From Sulfurovum zhangzhouensis (lineage in GTDB: Bacteria > Campylobacterota > Campylobacteria > Campylobacterales > Sulfurovaceae): a stretch of DNA of 64,000 nt. Numbering within the stretch: the first letter of the stretch is position 1; every line of letters begins with the position of its first letter. Position numbers and translations under genes: made by a program. The stretch spans positions 453,461 to 517,460 of the forward strand of contig NZ_JAQIBD010000002.1 in assembly GCF_030347965.1 (NCBI RefSeq), read 5' to 3'. Positions 18,515 through 27,624 of the stretch are shown here, one piece after another. The notes under the pieces are model-generated. The model was not told the origin of the DNA. It did not search any database and was given only the letters and a program-made list of their open reading frames with translations.

Positions 18515-19792
18515 TTATTTACAGTTTTCATCACCGATAAAAGTAAATATCCCGTCTTTAGGTACTTCACTCTCTTCACCTACTACCACACCGGTAGCAT
18601 CATATCCAAGCTCTTTGAGTCTTTCAAGAACCGGTGGATGCGTATAATAAAAGAAAATCACCAAAGGGTGTGACTTAGGAAAAGCCTTGTTTTCTGTTAT
18701 AAGTTTAAGCAATGCAGAGACCAGGTTTTCTTTACCTCCCATCTGAGAGCCAAATTCATCTGCAGCATATTCATTATGACGGCTTACATAACTCATAAAC
18801 GGTGTAAAGATAAAGCTTACCAAAGGCAGTAACAATAATAACATCGCTATCTGTACACCTGCATGCTGCATCACTCCCATCTCTAAAAAGAGGGCTTCGG
18901 GCAAATGTCCAAAAAGATAAAACGCAATAAAGAGCAACAAGCCCATTAAGCCTATGTTTTTCCATATATCCCCATGCGAGAAGTGTCCAAGCTCATGTCC
19001 CAGTACAGCAAGGAGTTCTTTCGTGTTGAGCTTTGCCAAAAGTGTATCAAAGAGTACAACACGCTTGCTCTTTCCCAATCCTCCAAAATAAGCATTCAAC
19101 CGGCTATCACGTTTACTGGCATCCATTGTAAAGATCCCGTCACTCTTCAATCCGACCTGCTCCATCAGCTTGGTGATCTCCTCTTTAAGCTCACCCTCTT
19201 CGATCGGTTCAAACTTGTTAAATATCGGAGCGATAACTGTAGGATAAAGCACATTGACAAGGACAGCTACTGCAAAGATCAGAACAAATCCCCATAACCA
19301 CCACATAGTAAAGTTTGAAATAATCCATGCCAACAATGTAAACAGTGCTCCTCCAAAGATAATGAACATCAAAACTGACTTGATCATATCGTTTATAAAT
19401 AGTCCCGGTGTCATCTTATTGAACCCGTACGCTTCATCGATTTTAAATGTCTGATAGAGTTCAAACGGCAACCCTACGATATAGTTGATTGCAATAAAAC
19501 CAAACAAAAAGAGAACAGCATTCAACAATACACTTTCAACCTGTACCATGCCGGATAACCATGTAAAGCCTGCCAAAACCCACCACAGAAACATCAAATA
19601 GTCTACAAAAGTTTCTATTAATGAGAGTCTCTCTTTAGCCACAGCATAACTGCCCGCAGTAAAATATTTCTCTGCACTCATCAATACGGGTGCTTTACAC
19701 TTCTCTTGGTTGATGTACCCAATCTGCATTACTGAGATATAGACTCTCAAAAAAGTGTACAGTGAATAGAGTCCTATAACTGTCTCTAACAT
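18515..19792 (-). CDS. M48 family zinc metalloprotease (Ste24/CAAX-protease-like)
   Basis: A 425-residue integral membrane protease. The N-terminal CAAX-prenyl-protease-type region has several helices (FELYQTFKIDEAYGFNKMTP). The catalytic zinc motif HELGHFSHGD lies near residues 270-279 and the third ligand is in YVSRHNEYAADEFG. Related bacterial enzymes act in membrane protein quality control. An AAAGGATAGGT ribosome site precedes the ATG. Confidence 0.92.
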   Translation of the reverse strand: MLETVIGLYSLYTFLRVYISVMQIGYINQEKCKAPVLMSAEKYFTAGSYAVAKERLSLIETFVDYLMFLWWVLAGFTWLSGMVQVESVLLNAVLFLFGFIAINYIVGLPFELYQTFKIDEAYGFNKMTPGLFINDMIKSVLMFIIFGGALFTLLAWIISNFTMWWLWGFVLIFAVAVLVNVLYPTVIAPIFNKFEPIEEGELKEEITKLMEQVGLKSDGIFTMDASKRDSRLNAYFGGLGKSKRVVLFDTLLAKLNTKELLAVLGHELGHFSHGDIWKNIGLMGLLLFIAFYLFGHLPEALFLEMGVMQHAGVQIAMLLLLLPLVSFIFTPFMSYVSRHNEYAADEFGSQMGGKENLVSALLKLITENKAFPKSHPLVIFFYYTHPPVLERLKELGYDATGVVVGEESEVPKDGIFTFIGDENCK

Positions 19793-19840
19793 ACCTATCC
19801 TTTTTAATAATTGTCTGGAATATACCTAATCAAGGCTTAA

Positions 19841-20104
19841 GGGTACCTCTATCCATAGATGATACTCACAACTTTATCAGTTTTTTCTTAGGCTAGGCAC
19901 TCACTTGAAGGAGTAGCCCAAGCTAATTCTAAAGTGAGTAACAACGCATAAGGAACAGATGTTAATGCCCGTAGGGTGGACAATAAAAAGCAATCTTATA
20001 TAAAATCCTTACTTCATCTTAGCAAGGCTAGGATTTGAAAGTATTTTCCAAAATCTTACATTTTTATTGTCCATTGTGTGTACCATCTATGGATAGATGT
20101 ACCC
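19841..20104. repeat. 264-bp structured intergenic element with 25-bp terminal inverted repeats
   Basis: This fills most of the 355-base gap between the divergent M48 protease and ABC-F genes. The outer arms, 19841-19865 and 20080-20104, are inverted repeats matching at 23 of 25 positions (left arm begins GGGTACCTCTATCCATAGAT). Inside are a hairpin with perfect 8-bp arms (19899-19906/19932-19939), a perfect 12-bp inverted repeat (19978-19989/20061-20072) and a nested 7-bp stem (AAATCCT/AGGATTT). I see no open reading frame and no clear target-site duplication. It could be a MITE-like mobile repeat or a structured RNA element. Confidence 0.7.
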
Positions 20105-20113
20105 TTTTATTGA

Positions 20114-20119
20114 TATAAT
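20114..20119 (+). promoter_or_regulatory. -10 box (TATAAT) of the ABC-F gene
   Basis: A perfect TATAAT 29 bases before the ATG at 20148. The expected -35 region falls within the right arm of the inverted-repeat element at 19841-20104. Confidence 0.6.
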
Positions 20120-20147
20120 TCCACAACTCATATTTTTAGGATTTACC

Positions 20148-22100
20148 ATGGCACTGATCGACCTTTTTCATATCAAAAAACAATATGATGTCAAACTTCT
20201 GCTTGATGATGTTGACTTCCATTTGAATGAAGGGGAGAGAGTTACGATCATTGGACAGAATGGTTGTGGAAAGTCAACTTTAATGAAGATCATTATCGGA
20301 AGTGAAGAACCAACCGAAGGTAAAAGGGTGATCGACAAGTCTGTACAGATAGAGATGCTGCAGCAACACCCGAAATTTGAACCTGGGCTTAGTGTCCGTC
20401 AAGCTATAGAGAATGAACTTACCGAACTCAAAGAAGCCAAAAAAAACTACGATGAGATCAGTTCCAAACTGGCTACAGACTTTGATAATACCGAACTGCT
20501 TAAAGAACATGAAAAACTCAGCAACTATATCGACCATCATAATGCCTGGAATCTTGATGACAAGGTCGAACGAGTTCTACAGGAATTCCAACTCAAAGAG
20601 TATGAAGACAGACCGGCTATCACGCTTTCAGGTGGGGAACAGCGTCGTGTTGCTCTTGCTGGACTGATTCTCAAAAAGCCTGACGTGCTGTTGCTGGATG
20701 AACCGACGAACCACCTTGATGTCTATATGGTGGAATTTCTGGAAGATATGCTGCTCAAAGAGAAGTTCACTCTGCTCTTTATCTCACACGACAGACATTT
20801 TATTGATACGGTGGCTACGCGTGTTGTAGAAGTGGACAACCAAATGCTTGTCTCTTATAACGGTGGGTACATGCGTTATCTGGAACAAAAAGAAGCACGT
20901 ATGAAATCTATGCAGAAAAGCCATGAAAATCTCCTGCGTCTGCTTAAACAAGAAGAAGCATGGCTGGCGAAAGGTGTAAGAGCTAGAGAGAAACGTAACC
21001 AAGGACGTAAAAAACGTGTCTTTGAACTACGTGAAGAAGCAAAAACAAACCCGACGTTGATACGAAAGATGATGATCGAACTGGAACGGGAGAAAAAACA
21101 CTTCAACCGTGAAGAAGGTGTGTCACGTAAAAAGATGCTCTTTGAAATCGAACATCTTCACTACAGTGTACCGGGAAAGAAACTGATTGAGGATTTCACT
21201 ACACGTATCTTGCAAAAAGACAAGATCGCTATTGTCGGAATCAACGGTGCAGGTAAATCCACTCTGCTTAAACTAATGTTAGGTCGTATTAAACCTGACA
21301 GCGGTATTATCAAACAAGGGGATTTCTCTGTCGGGTATTTTGATCAGCACAGAGAGATGCTCAATGATGAGAAGACACTGATAGAGACATTCTGTCCTGA
21401 TGGTGGTGATAGAGTTGAAGTTCAGGGAAAGAATATGCATGTCTATGGTTATCTCAAAAGTTTCCTCTTTCCTAAAGAGTTCTTAGATAAAAAGGTCGGC
21501 GTTCTAAGCGGGGGAGAGAAAAACCGTGTAGCACTTGCTCTTCTTCTTACCAAGAAAGTAGATTGTCTCATTCTAGATGAACCTACCAATGACCTGGATA
21601 TCCAAACAATCAATATCCTTGAAGAGAAACTGATCAACTTCCCTGGAGCAATCCTTTTTGTTTCGCATGACAGGTACTTCATAGACAAGATCGCTTCTAA
21701 GCTCTTTATCTTTAAAGGTAACGGGCTGGTAGAGGAATCTTATCAAAGTTATACAGAGTATCTTAGTATTGAAAAAGAGATCAAAGAGCTGGGTGACTTA
21801 GAACAAGAGACTGCAAATTTTGCAGCTAAAAAAGAAGAAGAAAATCCAAAGGTAAAAAAGCAGACAAAGCTTAGTTACAAACAGCAGCAGGATTTTGACA
21901 AACTTCCAGCCCAGATTGAAGCATTGGAAGCAAAGATAGATGAGTTGAACAACTGTTTACAAAACCCGGCATGCTACCAGGAAAAAGGACTGACTGTTAT
22001 CTCTGAAGAACTTGCCGAAGTGGAAAAAGAATACGAAGAAAAGAGTGACAGATACCTTGAAATTCTTGAGATCTATGAAGAGCTTCAGGAAAATTCGTAG
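20148..22100 (+). CDS. ABC-F family ATPase (Uup-like)
   Basis: A soluble twin-ATPase that acts on ribosomes or in DNA-associated roles rather than transport; no membrane domain. A 650-residue protein: first ABC domain with Walker A GQNGCGKST and signature LSGGEQRR, a charged ABC-F interdomain linker (~250-330), a second ABC domain with GINGAGKST and LSGGEKNR, then a C-terminal coiled coil (PAQIEALEAKIDELNNCL), the feature that points to Uup. The upstream in-frame ATG at 20097 lies before the promoter -10 box, so it is rejected. The ATG at 20148 has an AGGATTT ribosome site. Confidence 0.94.
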   Translation: MALIDLFHIKKQYDVKLLLDDVDFHLNEGERVTIIGQNGCGKSTLMKIIIGSEEPTEGKRVIDKSVQIEMLQQHPKFEPGLSVRQAIENELTELKEAKKNYDEISSKLATDFDNTELLKEHEKLSNYIDHHNAWNLDDKVERVLQEFQLKEYEDRPAITLSGGEQRRVALAGLILKKPDVLLLDEPTNHLDVYMVEFLEDMLLKEKFTLLFISHDRHFIDTVATRVVEVDNQMLVSYNGGYMRYLEQKEARMKSMQKSHENLLRLLKQEEAWLAKGVRAREKRNQGRKKRVFELREEAKTNPTLIRKMMIELEREKKHFNREEGVSRKKMLFEIEHLHYSVPGKKLIEDFTTRILQKDKIAIVGINGAGKSTLLKLMLGRIKPDSGIIKQGDFSVGYFDQHREMLNDEKTLIETFCPDGGDRVEVQGKNMHVYGYLKSFLFPKEFLDKKVGVLSGGEKNRVALALLLTKKVDCLILDEPTNDLDIQTINILEEKLINFPGAILFVSHDRYFIDKIASKLFIFKGNGLVEESYQSYTEYLSIEKEIKELGDLEQETANFAAKKEEENPKVKKQTKLSYKQQQDFDKLPAQIEALEAKIDELNNCLQNPACYQEKGLTVISEELAEVEKEYEEKSDRYLEILEIYEELQENS

Positions 22101-22132
22101 ATTATTAGGAGGCATAACTCCCTACCCTTGCT

Positions 22133-23263
22133 TTAATCCCAGTAGATCTGTACGCTTCTCCTACCCCAGCGTAACGCTCTTTTACGATCTACTCCCATAT
22201 AGATATCGATACGTCTTTTATAGCGTTTATTCATCTTGTCACGTACACGGTAGATACCCGGAAGACCTGCGATCCGTACTTTTGTCCCATTACGCATTCC
22301 ATAGAGAGAAAGCAGGTCTCTTGAGACTGCAATGATTTTCATTCCGGGAATCAGACGGTTGTTCCAAGCAGCCAGAAATGGTGTGGTATCTGTCTGTTTT
22401 GCATGTGAGGTATAAGCAGTTGCAGTAACTCTCAGACTACGGTTACCATATCTACTGTAGTTTTTCTGTTTTGCCAATTCTGCCAGTTTGTGCGGTAAAG
22501 GAAGGTCTAATACCTTTCCAATCCTAAGCAATGTATTCTTTTTTAATTTATTGAAGCTAATTAAGTCTTCAGGCTGAAGGTCAAACTTTTTCGCGATAGA
22601 TATTAAGCTGTCACCTTGTTTTACTTTATATCTAGCGCTGGTAATAGCATCAACCATATCTTGCGAATATGGCAGGATCAACTTCTGTCCTATACGTAAG
22701 AGTGCACCTTTTTCGAGCTTGTTAAACTTTCTAAGCTCTGCAGTTTTCATCTTGAATTTTTTCGCGATACGGCTTAAGGCATCACCTGATGTAACCCGGT
22801 AGATTCCTATCTCTTTTTCTTTATTCTCTTGAAGTTCTTTTTCATATTTTTGCAGCTCACCAATATATTTTTCGAGATCTTCTTTAGACATAAGAGCTCT
22901 TTTTTCAGTGGGTTCTTTATCTTTCTCTACACTTACTTCACCGACTATATCGAGTGGTTGTTCAAATGTGCTACTTGCACTTCCTTTAAAACGTAAAGAC
23001 TCTTTGGAAAGTTTATAGGGTGCTGCGGTTTCCTCTACAGAAATTACTCTGAGAACAGCTTTTTCTTCATTGACAGGAAGGGATTTTACATTGATGAGCT
23101 TTTTACGATCTTTCTCATATTCGATCTCTTTTGCATAAAGATACTTAGTACTGTAGGGATTACACTCTTGAAATCCCTCAGTCACTACCCTACACTCTAT
23201 CACTCCTTCTGCCGAAGCTATGGTGCTCATGATAATTAGTGAGTGTAGTAACTTTGTCATCAT
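22133..23263 (-). CDS. LysM and 3D-domain cell-wall protein
   Basis: A 376-residue exported protein. The signal peptide is residues 1-19 (cleavage near ASA-EG). A linker and coiled-coil region are followed by two LysM peptidoglycan-binding repeats (YRVTSGDALSRIAKKFKM and YKVKQGDSLISIAKKFDL). The C-terminal 3D domain has VTATAYTSHAKQTDTTP and RRIDIYMGVDRKRALRWG, a double-psi-barrel fold related to lytic transglycosylases such as MltA. The likely role is peptidoglycan binding and remodelling in the periplasm. It follows thrC after 11 bases and converges on the ABC-F gene. Confidence 0.88.
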   Translation of the reverse strand: MMTKLLHSLIIMSTIASAEGVIECRVVTEGFQECNPYSTKYLYAKEIEYEKDRKKLINVKSLPVNEEKAVLRVISVEETAAPYKLSKESLRFKGSASSTFEQPLDIVGEVSVEKDKEPTEKRALMSKEDLEKYIGELQKYEKELQENKEKEIGIYRVTSGDALSRIAKKFKMKTAELRKFNKLEKGALLRIGQKLILPYSQDMVDAITSARYKVKQGDSLISIAKKFDLQPEDLISFNKLKKNTLLRIGKVLDLPLPHKLAELAKQKNYSRYGNRSLRVTATAYTSHAKQTDTTPFLAAWNNRLIPGMKIIAVSRDLLSLYGMRNGTKVRIAGLPGIYRVRDKMNKRYKRRIDIYMGVDRKRALRWGRRSVQIYWD

Positions 23264-23274
23264 TATCTACTGAA

Positions 23275-24741
23275 CTATAAGAAGCTCAGCATCTCTCCCT
23301 TGATGTTTTCCTTATCTACTACTACAGTATGTTTAATAGGTTTATCAAAGAGTGCATTGATCATATCAGGAACATTCACATTGGCAGACTCACTTACTTC
23401 TTTGAGTGCTGCGATATCACCCTTCACCTCTTTTCCAAGTGCCTTAGATACAGCCGGAGAGAATTTTGTCCACTCTGCAGTTGAGTATACTACTGTTTTT
23501 AACGGCTTCTCTCTAAGTGTCTGGTAGGCTTTCATACATGTAGCCGTATGAGGGTCCATAATGTAACCTTTGTTTGCATAAACACCAATCACATTTTCAC
23601 ACTCTGCATCATCAGAGAATGAAGCAGAAAAATCTTCCTGTATTGCTGCAACCTCATCGTCTGTCAACTTATATTTACCATTGCTTGCTAATTCATCCAT
23701 CAACTCTTTAGTACGTTCAGGACCGAATTTGTCATACATGATACGTTCTACGTTGGAGCTTTTCAAAATATCCATTGCAGGAGACTCTGTCTGAACCAAT
23801 GTTCTTATAGTGAGATCATACTCACCTTTATTGATCCAATCAGTCAGAATATTATTTATATTGGAAGAGATCAAGATCTTTTCAATAGGGAGACCTGCCT
23901 TCTTCGCATAGTAAGCACCAAGGGCATTCCCGAAGTTACCGCTTGGAACCACAAGATAGATCTTCTCACCCATTGTAATCGCTTTTTTACGTACCAACTC
24001 AAGATACGAGTGAATATGGTAAATGATCTGGAAGATAATACGCCCAAAGTTCACTGAGTTTGCTGCAGAAAGTTTGATATTATGTGCTTTTAGCTCTGCT
24101 TTAAAGTCTTCAGAAGCAAGTAACTCTTTGAGTGTGTTCTGAGTATCATCAAAGTTTCCTTTAACTCCGATCACTTTGAGATTTTCACCATCTTCAGTGA
24201 CCATTTGCAGTCTCTGTACATCTGAAGTACCGCCATCAGGATAAAGACAAGCAACTTTTACATTTTTTTGGTTTTTAAAAGTTTCCAAAGTTGCCGGTCC
24301 CGTATCACCGCTTGTAGCAGCCATGATCAGATAGTTTTCATTTTTTTCCTGTGCCAGCCTAGAAAGTACATATCCAAAAGGCTGAAGTGCCATATCTTTA
24401 AAAGCACGTGTAGGGCCATGATAAAGTTCAGAGACAAAACAGTCCTCTTCAACCTGTGTAAGCGGTACAGGATTTGAAGGGTCATCAAATGCATCATATC
24501 TTTTTAGTGCTTCTTTGAGCACCTCTCTATCTATATCAATACCGAATTTTTCTAAAAAATCGATCGCTAATGTTTTGTAGTGGCTCTCTAGATGAGATTC
24601 TAGATATGCCTGATCAAGACTTGGAAGTGACTTTGGTACATAAAGTCCTCCAAAACTTGCACTTGGACTTAATATTGCTTCAGAAAAAGAGACTGAAACA
24701 GGCTTTTGTCCATCATTACCACGTGTTTCGATAAATTGCAT
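23275..24741 (-). CDS. thrC: Threonine synthase ThrC
   Basis: PLP enzyme converting O-phosphohomoserine to threonine. A 488-residue long-type threonine synthase with N-terminal FSEAILSPSASFGGLYVPKSLP, the PLP-Lys block HGPTRAFKDMALQPFG, the AATSGDTGPATLETF loop and VPSGNFGNALGAYYAKKAG. The ATG at 24741 has AGGA 8 bases upstream; a TTG one codon earlier is less likely. I see no threonine attenuator in the 167-base leader. Confidence 0.96.
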   Translation of the reverse strand: MQFIETRGNDGQKPVSVSFSEAILSPSASFGGLYVPKSLPSLDQAYLESHLESHYKTLAIDFLEKFGIDIDREVLKEALKRYDAFDDPSNPVPLTQVEEDCFVSELYHGPTRAFKDMALQPFGYVLSRLAQEKNENYLIMAATSGDTGPATLETFKNQKNVKVACLYPDGGTSDVQRLQMVTEDGENLKVIGVKGNFDDTQNTLKELLASEDFKAELKAHNIKLSAANSVNFGRIIFQIIYHIHSYLELVRKKAITMGEKIYLVVPSGNFGNALGAYYAKKAGLPIEKILISSNINNILTDWINKGEYDLTIRTLVQTESPAMDILKSSNVERIMYDKFGPERTKELMDELASNGKYKLTDDEVAAIQEDFSASFSDDAECENVIGVYANKGYIMDPHTATCMKAYQTLREKPLKTVVYSTAEWTKFSPAVSKALGKEVKGDIAALKEVSESANVNVPDMINALFDKPIKHTVVVDKENIKGEMLSFL

Positions 24742-24840
24742 CAAATATTTCCTATATTTATGAGTTCCAGTATTATAGCTAATCTTTGCTAAGGAAGGTA
24801 GAACTGATAGTATTTCCCCTGCTTATTGCTATAGGTTCAG

Positions 24841-24870
24841 AGAAGTAATATCATCAGAGATATTACTTCT
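24841..24870. terminator. Perfect 12-bp hairpin between argB and thrC
   Basis: AGAAGTAATATC pairs perfectly with GATATTACTTCT around a 6-base loop. It lies just downstream of argB on the minus strand but has no U-tract in that direction, so it may be a weak terminator or an mRNA-stabilising stem. Confidence 0.4.
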
Positions 24871-24911
24871 ATTTTAAAAATTTATGATTTCTATTGTGAG
24901 ATTTTAGTATA

Positions 24912-25763
24912 TCACAATTCAATACAGGTACCGATTCCGGAACTTGTAAGTATCTCTAAAAGTAAAGAGTGTTCTACACGTCCATCAATAATATGTGCTT
25001 TTTTGACACCCCCGCGAAGTGCTTCGATACAAGCATCTACTTTCGGTACCATACCTCCTTGTATCGTACCGTCTTGCTTGAGGGCTTCTGTCTTGTCAAT
25101 ATCAAGGTTTGTGATAAGCTCCATATTCTTATCCAATACCCCCGGAGTATCCGTAAGGAAAAGTACTTTTCTTGCTTTGAGGGCTACAGCGATCTTACTT
25201 GCTGCCAAATCAGCATTGATATTAAACCCTGGGTGCCCGATAGTATCACTTCCTGCGATAGGGGCAATAACAGGAACGGCACCGTCTTCAATGATATTAT
25301 TCACAATCTCAGGATTGATATGTTCAATTCTTCCCGTATAACCGAAATTCTCAAAATCTTTTGGAATACCTTTAAGGAACCCACCATCTTTCCCCGAGAT
25401 ACCGATCGCTTTGGTTCCGTGGTTGTCAAGCAGTGAAACGATCTCTTTGTTGACTTCACCGCTAAGCACCATCTCCACGATACGCATGACTTCTCTTGTC
25501 GTAACACGCTGTCCATCCACAAATGTCGTACCAATATTCAAATCAGCCAAAAGTCTATTAATACTCGGTCCACCACCGTGCACGATGATAGGCTTCATAC
25601 CTACTAAATGCAACAGTACGATATCACGTGCAAATTGCTCTTTGAGCTCAGGGCTTGTCTGTGCTGCTCCACCATATTTTATTACGATCTTTTCATTAGC
25701 AAAACGTTTAATATAAGGCAGTGCTTCATGGAGTGTTTTTACTACTTGTAGATTGTCTCTCAT
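24912..25763 (-). CDS. argB: N-acetylglutamate kinase ArgB
   Basis: Phosphorylates N-acetyl-L-glutamate, the second step of arginine synthesis. A 283-residue amino-acid-kinase-fold protein with KIVIKYGGAAQTSPEL, PIIVHGGGPSINRLL, DGQRVTTREVMRIVEMVLSG, GHPGFNINADLAAS and GGMVPKVDACIEA, all typical of arginine-pathway ArgB. argD lies 15 kb away, so the pathway is dispersed. The 110 bases before it (25764-25873) contain a possible TATAAA -10 but no gene. Confidence 0.96.
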   Translation of the reverse strand: MRDNLQVVKTLHEALPYIKRFANEKIVIKYGGAAQTSPELKEQFARDIVLLHLVGMKPIIVHGGGPSINRLLADLNIGTTFVDGQRVTTREVMRIVEMVLSGEVNKEIVSLLDNHGTKAIGISGKDGGFLKGIPKDFENFGYTGRIEHINPEIVNNIIEDGAVPVIAPIAGSDTIGHPGFNINADLAASKIAVALKARKVLFLTDTPGVLDKNMELITNLDIDKTEALKQDGTIQGGMVPKVDACIEALRGGVKKAHIIDGRVEHSLLLEILTSSGIGTCIEL

Positions 25764-25873
25764 TGACTAGAATCCTTTTGAACAAGTCTTCAAGAACATG
25801 CTTCAGCAGTAGGCTCTCGCATCTGTATCACTCTTGATGGAGCTCTATCGATCATTACTGCAGACACTGACTT

Positions 25874-26788
25874 TTATAGACTTGATTGAATATATGATTG
25901 AATTTTTTTAATTATATCATCTTCTATGTTTAGTTTGAGTTTTAGCTCGGAGATAGGCAGATCAAATCCTTCCATTTTAACCCTGTCTTTAGAAGTACAT
26001 AAGATCGAATCAGCGCCACAATCATCCATTACTTTTCTGATCTCGCCTTCATCAAAATAATCGTGATCTTTCAGATAGACTTTTTGCACTACCTCTTTAG
26101 GTAGATACTTGTCAAGTCTTTGTGGATTTGCAATCGCAGTCACCAGCAGCATTTTTGACTGCGGTTCATCTATCTCTACAACTCTGGTAAAATCCCTGCC
26201 TTCTTTTACGACCATATCCGCATAGTATTTAGTAAACCAAAACTCTCTAAAAGGCCCTGCAGGGAACGGCAGAACGTTTTTTATCTTCTCCGGTTCCAGA
26301 ATGATCTCGAACTTTTTGATCTCCACACGATTAAAACCATCATCAAGTATGATGAGCTTTGCGCCGTTCTCTTTAGCCATTCGAATTGCCTGATGCCGGT
26401 CTTCACTCACTATCACTGAAGCTTTGGGAAGCGATAGCGCCATAAGCATAGGTTCATCACCGCTCTGCTCTACACTTGCCAGTATCTTTCCTTTGCAGCT
26501 GACTTCAACCAACCCTTTGCTTTTCCTACCATACCCACGTGAAATGATCGTAACATCATCCAACCTTGAAGCCAATGATATGGTAAAGGGCGTTTTACCG
26601 CTTCCTCCAACGATCAAATTTCCAACACTCACAATAGATATGCCAAAATCTTTTGGAGAAGAGACAGCTCTCCTGAGCCACATAAAAGCACCGTATATGA
26701 TTGAGAATGGAAGCATCAAGACGATGAAAGGCAGATGGTACCATTTGGGAGAAAAGAGCAGATACTCATATGCTTGGTCTAATCGCAT
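25874..26788 (-). CDS. lpxK: Tetraacyldisaccharide 4'-kinase LpxK
   Basis: Inner-membrane kinase that phosphorylates the 4' position of the lipid A precursor. A 304-residue protein with an N-terminal membrane helix (WYHLPFIVLMLPFSIIYGAF), Walker A-like SVGNLIVGGSGKTPFT, SRGYGRKSKG, the DEPMLMA block and LIILDDGFNRVEIKK, the classical LpxK signature. It overlaps the end of the DUF455 gene by 10 bases, so both are in one transcript. It implies a lipid A-bearing Gram-negative envelope. Confidence 0.95.
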   Translation of the reverse strand: MRLDQAYEYLLFSPKWYHLPFIVLMLPFSIIYGAFMWLRRAVSSPKDFGISIVSVGNLIVGGSGKTPFTISLASRLDDVTIISRGYGRKSKGLVEVSCKGKILASVEQSGDEPMLMALSLPKASVIVSEDRHQAIRMAKENGAKLIILDDGFNRVEIKKFEIILEPEKIKNVLPFPAGPFREFWFTKYYADMVVKEGRDFTRVVEIDEPQSKMLLVTAIANPQRLDKYLPKEVVQKVYLKDHDYFDEGEIRKVMDDCGADSILCTSKDRVKMEGFDLPISELKLKLNIEDDIIKKIQSYIQSSL

Positions 26789-27609
26789 GTTTTTGCACCC
26801 AGTTTTTTGATCTCATTACAGGTAAATCCTGCTTCTTTTCTAGCATTCACATTGATATGAGGACGGTGTTTGCTCAAGAGTTTATAACGCTCTAGGATCT
26901 CAAAATAGACAGATTCATCTAACCCCTGCTGTGCACAAAGATACTTAAACCACTTATCTCCTTTATGTACATGATCGATCTCTTCATCATAGATGATATT
27001 CAATGCATCGATAAGTTTTGCAACAAGCGGATTTTTACGTTTGTTCTCAAGCTTTTTGATGATCTGTGGATTCACATCAAGTCCGCTTGCCTCATAGTAT
27101 CGAGGGACAACCGCCATGCGGTCAAGCAAATCATGTGCCGTGTGTACTGCAGCATCAAAAAGCCCGCAATGTACCGGAAAATCACCGTAACGATACCCCA
27201 AGATATCCAGCAGTTCGATCAACATCTTGTAATGACGTATTTCATCTTCTGCTACGATCAACCAGTCTACTTTATATTCCAGTGGCATTTGTGGAAAATG
27301 ATAGACTGCATCCAGTGCCAGATCGATCGCTGAGTACTCAATATGCGTAATGGCATGGACCAATGTTGCCAAACCTTCAGGAGTATCAAACTCCTTTCGG
27401 GTAGGAAGATCCCGAGGATTTACGATCGTACACGTGGAGGCATACGAAGGTGTTTCAAACATCACCGGTTCAAAATCCTGCGGTATGCTAACCGAATTTT
27501 GGTTACAATACTCCAAACATTGCGCGACCAGATGCTCTTTGAGCACTATATCATCACTGCGTATTGCAGTTTCTAATAAGTTATAAAAGTTATTATCATG
27601 CGTATTCAT
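26779..27609 (-). CDS. DUF455 family ferritin-like protein
   Basis: A 276-residue protein. Carboxylate and histidine patterns (HAITHIEYSAIDLALDA, LIVAEDEIRHYKMLIELL, IIYDEEIDHVHKGDKWF) form the ferritin-like di-iron helical bundle described for DUF455. A substrate is not known to me; relatives include tRNA-modifying MiaE-type di-iron enzymes. The reading frame stays open upstream to 27906, but that part is antisense to the metallo-beta-lactamase gene and unlike the family. I therefore start at the ATG at 27609 (MNTHDNNFYNLL). No Shine-Dalgarno precedes it. Confidence 0.85.
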   Translation of the reverse strand: MNTHDNNFYNLLETAIRSDDIVLKEHLVAQCLEYCNQNSVSIPQDFEPVMFETPSYASTCTIVNPRDLPTRKEFDTPEGLATLVHAITHIEYSAIDLALDAVYHFPQMPLEYKVDWLIVAEDEIRHYKMLIELLDILGYRYGDFPVHCGLFDAAVHTAHDLLDRMAVVPRYYEASGLDVNPQIIKKLENKRKNPLVAKLIDALNIIYDEEIDHVHKGDKWFKYLCAQQGLDESVYFEILERYKLLSKHRPHINVNARKEAGFTCNEIKKLGAKTCD

Positions 27610-27616
27610 TAGGAGA

Positions 27617-27622
27617 ATTATA
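27617..27622 (-). promoter_or_regulatory. -10 box (TATAAT) of the DUF455-lpxK operon, suggesting a leaderless mRNA
   Basis: A perfect TATAAT on the minus strand ends 7 bases before the ATG at 27609, so transcription should start at or next to the start codon. The divergent gene's AGGAG ribosome site occupies the same 15-base gap. Confidence 0.5.
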
Positions 27623-27624
27623 AC

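Noticed and set aside
19875..19985. Resemblance to a yybP-ykoY (manganese) riboswitch (GAAGGAGTAGC and a later AACAAC stretch).
   Set aside because: The consensus GGGGAGUAG is only partly matched, the second internal loop is not convincing, and neither neighbour is a metal transporter. The inverted-repeat description explains the sequence better.
20097..20147. Upstream ATG for the ABC-F protein giving 17 extra residues.
   Set aside because: The codon lies upstream of the -10 box and inside the inverted-repeat arm; ABC-F proteins begin close to the ATG at 20148.
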